Assembly: GCA_947482825.1 (NCBI GenBank)
Contig: CANKMT010000063.1
Span: 1-33,908 of the forward strand
Source of the DNA: Betaproteobacteria bacterium
Lineage (GTDB): Bacteria; Pseudomonadota; Gammaproteobacteria; Burkholderiales; SG8-39
Reading direction: 5' to 3'
DNA: 33,908 bases
The notes beneath the pieces were generated by a model that did no database searches, had not been told where the DNA came from, and saw only the letters and a list, made by a program, of their open reading frames with translations. A program made the translations under genes and the position numbers. The first letter of the stretch is position 1. Each line of letters begins with the position of its first letter. Positions 32,799 to 33,908 of the stretch are shown here, one piece after another.

Positions 32799-33908
32799 AT
32801 GGCACTCGTGCTGTCGGATGAACAAAACATGCTGCGCGACAGCGCGCGCAGTTTTCTCGCCAAGAACGCGCCCGTATCGCAGTTGCGCCAATTGCGCGAC
32901 AGCCGCGACGCCTCGGGTTATTCGGCGGCCCTTTGGACGCGCTTCGCCGAGCAGGGATATACCGGAATGCTGGTGCCCGAGGACCTTGGGGGCCTGGGGT
33001 TGGGCGCCGTTGAGGCCGGCGTGTTGATGGAGGAAATCGGCCGCCACTTGGTTGCCTCGCCCTTCCTTGCGAGTAGCGTGGTGGCGGTGAGCGCTTTGCG
33101 CCGTGCCGGGAGTGCCGCCCAGCAGCAACAGTGGCTGCCGCGGATCGCCGGTGGTGAATGTATCGCCACGCTGGCGGTGGACGAGCAGCGCAAGCATCGC
33201 CCCGAACGGATCGAGTTGAAAGCCGCCCGCGCCGGCGAAGGTTTCCGCCTGGACGGTGACAAGACTTTCGTGCTCGATGGGCACGTGGCCGAACTGTTGA
33301 TTGTCGCCGCACGCTCCTCCGCAAGCGTCGCCGGCAGCGCCGGCGAAACCCAGGGCATTTCACTCTTTCTCGTTCCACGCGCCACCGCCGGCGTCACCGT
33401 CGAGCGGACGATCATGGTCGATGCGCACAACGCCGCGCGCATCGGCTTCAAGGATGTGCGGTTGCACGCCGATGCGCTTCTCGGCCCGCTCGATGGCGGC
33501 TTGCCGGCATTGCAGGCGGCGCTCGATGCGGCGCGCGCGGCGGCGGCCGCAGAGCTCCTGGGCATCGCCGACGAGGTCTTCACGCGCACCCTCGGTTACC
33601 TGAAGGAACGCCGCCAGTTCGGCCGGCCGATCGCCGAGTTCCAGGCCCTGCAGCACCGCGCTTCGATCCTTTATGTCGACATCGAATTGAGTCGCGCGGC
33701 GGTCTTAAAGGCCTTGCAGAGCCTCGACAGTGCAACGCCCGAAGTCGCGGCGCGTGCTGTGGCCGTGGCCAAAGCCAAGTGCGGCAACACCGCCACGCTG
33801 GCCGTGCAGGAGGGCGTCCAGATGCACGGCGGCATGGGCATGACCGACGAATTCGAGATTGGTTTTTTCATGAAGCGCGCGCGGGTGTTGCAGGAACTGT
33901 TCGGCGAC
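32799..33908 (+). CDS. Acyl-CoA dehydrogenase (3' end cut by window)
   Basis: Partial gene, 370 codons in the window, open to the last base. LSDEQNMLRDSARSFLAKNAP is the N-terminal helix, YTGMLVPEDLGGLGLG the active-site approach, GYLKERRQFGRPIAEFQALQH the C-terminal flavin-contacting helix, and VQMHGGMGMTDEFEIG the late signature. Only the last few residues seem missing. It is shorter and more diverged in the middle than its neighbour, as expected for the second subunit of a heteromeric enzyme. ATG 32799 lies two bases after the first dehydrogenase stop. Confidence 0.92.
   Translation, partial: MALVLSDEQNMLRDSARSFLAKNAPVSQLRQLRDSRDASGYSAALWTRFAEQGYTGMLVPEDLGGLGLGAVEAGVLMEEIGRHLVASPFLASSVVAVSALRRAGSAAQQQQWLPRIAGGECIATLAVDEQRKHRPERIELKAARAGEGFRLDGDKTFVLDGHVAELLIVAARSSASVAGSAGETQGISLFLVPRATAGVTVERTIMVDAHNAARIGFKDVRLHADALLGPLDGGLPALQAALDAARAAAAAELLGIADEVFTRTLGYLKERRQFGRPIAEFQALQHRASILYVDIELSRAAVLKALQSLDSATPEVAARAVAVAKAKCGNTATLAVQEGVQMHGGMGMTDEFEIGFFMKRARVLQELFGD

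Noticed and set aside
1..33908. CRISPR array, tRNA, rRNA, insertion sequence or prophage genes
   Set aside because: I saw no regularly spaced repeats, no tRNA-like cloverleaf and no transposase, integrase or phage structural gene. A covariance-model scan would be the decisive test for RNAs.

Overview
The window is GC-rich and densely coded, with no rRNA, tRNA, CRISPR array or recognisable transposase. Three orphan periplasmic binding proteins of the Bug (tripartite tricarboxylate receptor) family, many acyl-CoA and hydroxyacid enzymes, and AGGAG-type ribosome binding sites point to a soil or water betaproteobacterium of Burkholderiales type. This is inferred from gene content only; no phylogenetic marker is present.

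Layout. (1) 21-2414, minus: a short MetE-like methyltransferase followed by a class V aminotransferase, divergent from a Bug receptor (2495-3445). (2) 3483-4724: a two-gene toxin-antitoxin-like module, a winged-helix regulator and an AbiEii-type nucleotidyltransferase, behind a palindromic promoter. (3) 4770-5672, minus: a secreted metallo-beta-lactamase-fold hydrolase broken by one in-frame TAA. (4) 5831-12264: a compact catabolic operon of a 2-oxoglutarate/Fe(II) oxygenase, Bug receptor, ADP-forming acyl-CoA synthetase, enoyl-CoA hydratase, MFS transporter and NIPSNAP protein. The synthetase carries a 22-bp perfect palindrome in its reading frame. (5) 12311-13719: AbrB-type antitoxin, PIN toxin and ChaC, converging on a D-2-hydroxyacid dehydrogenase (13694-14668). 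(6) 14780-18100: an operon of HpcH/HpaI aldolase, Bug receptor, amidohydrolase and glutathione S-transferase. (7) 18173-19875, minus: an APC permease and an FmdB-like protein that lacks one zinc cysteine. (8) 19966-20600: a Phd/VapC-type module. (9) 20909-23188: amidase and isochorismatase-like hydrolase with GC-rich hairpin repeats around them, converging on a peptide ABC transporter operon (23249-28433: receptor, two permeases, fused double ATPase). (10) 28557-30589, minus: a BisC/DMSO-reductase-type molybdoenzyme with an internal deletion and frameshift. (11) 30818 to the window end: a short-chain dehydrogenase and two acyl-CoA dehydrogenases, the last cut by the window edge.

The region reads as a string of small-acid and amide catabolism cassettes, each pairing uptake (Bug receptor, MFS or Dpp-type ABC) with CoA activation, oxidation or hydrolysis. 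Three toxin-antitoxin-type modules sit between the cassettes. I found no clearly new multi-gene defence system. The most unusual items are the in-frame palindrome in the acyl-CoA synthetase, the two recently broken enzymes, the minimal regulator/nucleotidyltransferase pair with a possibly leaderless promoter, and the repeated hairpins around the isochorismatase gene.
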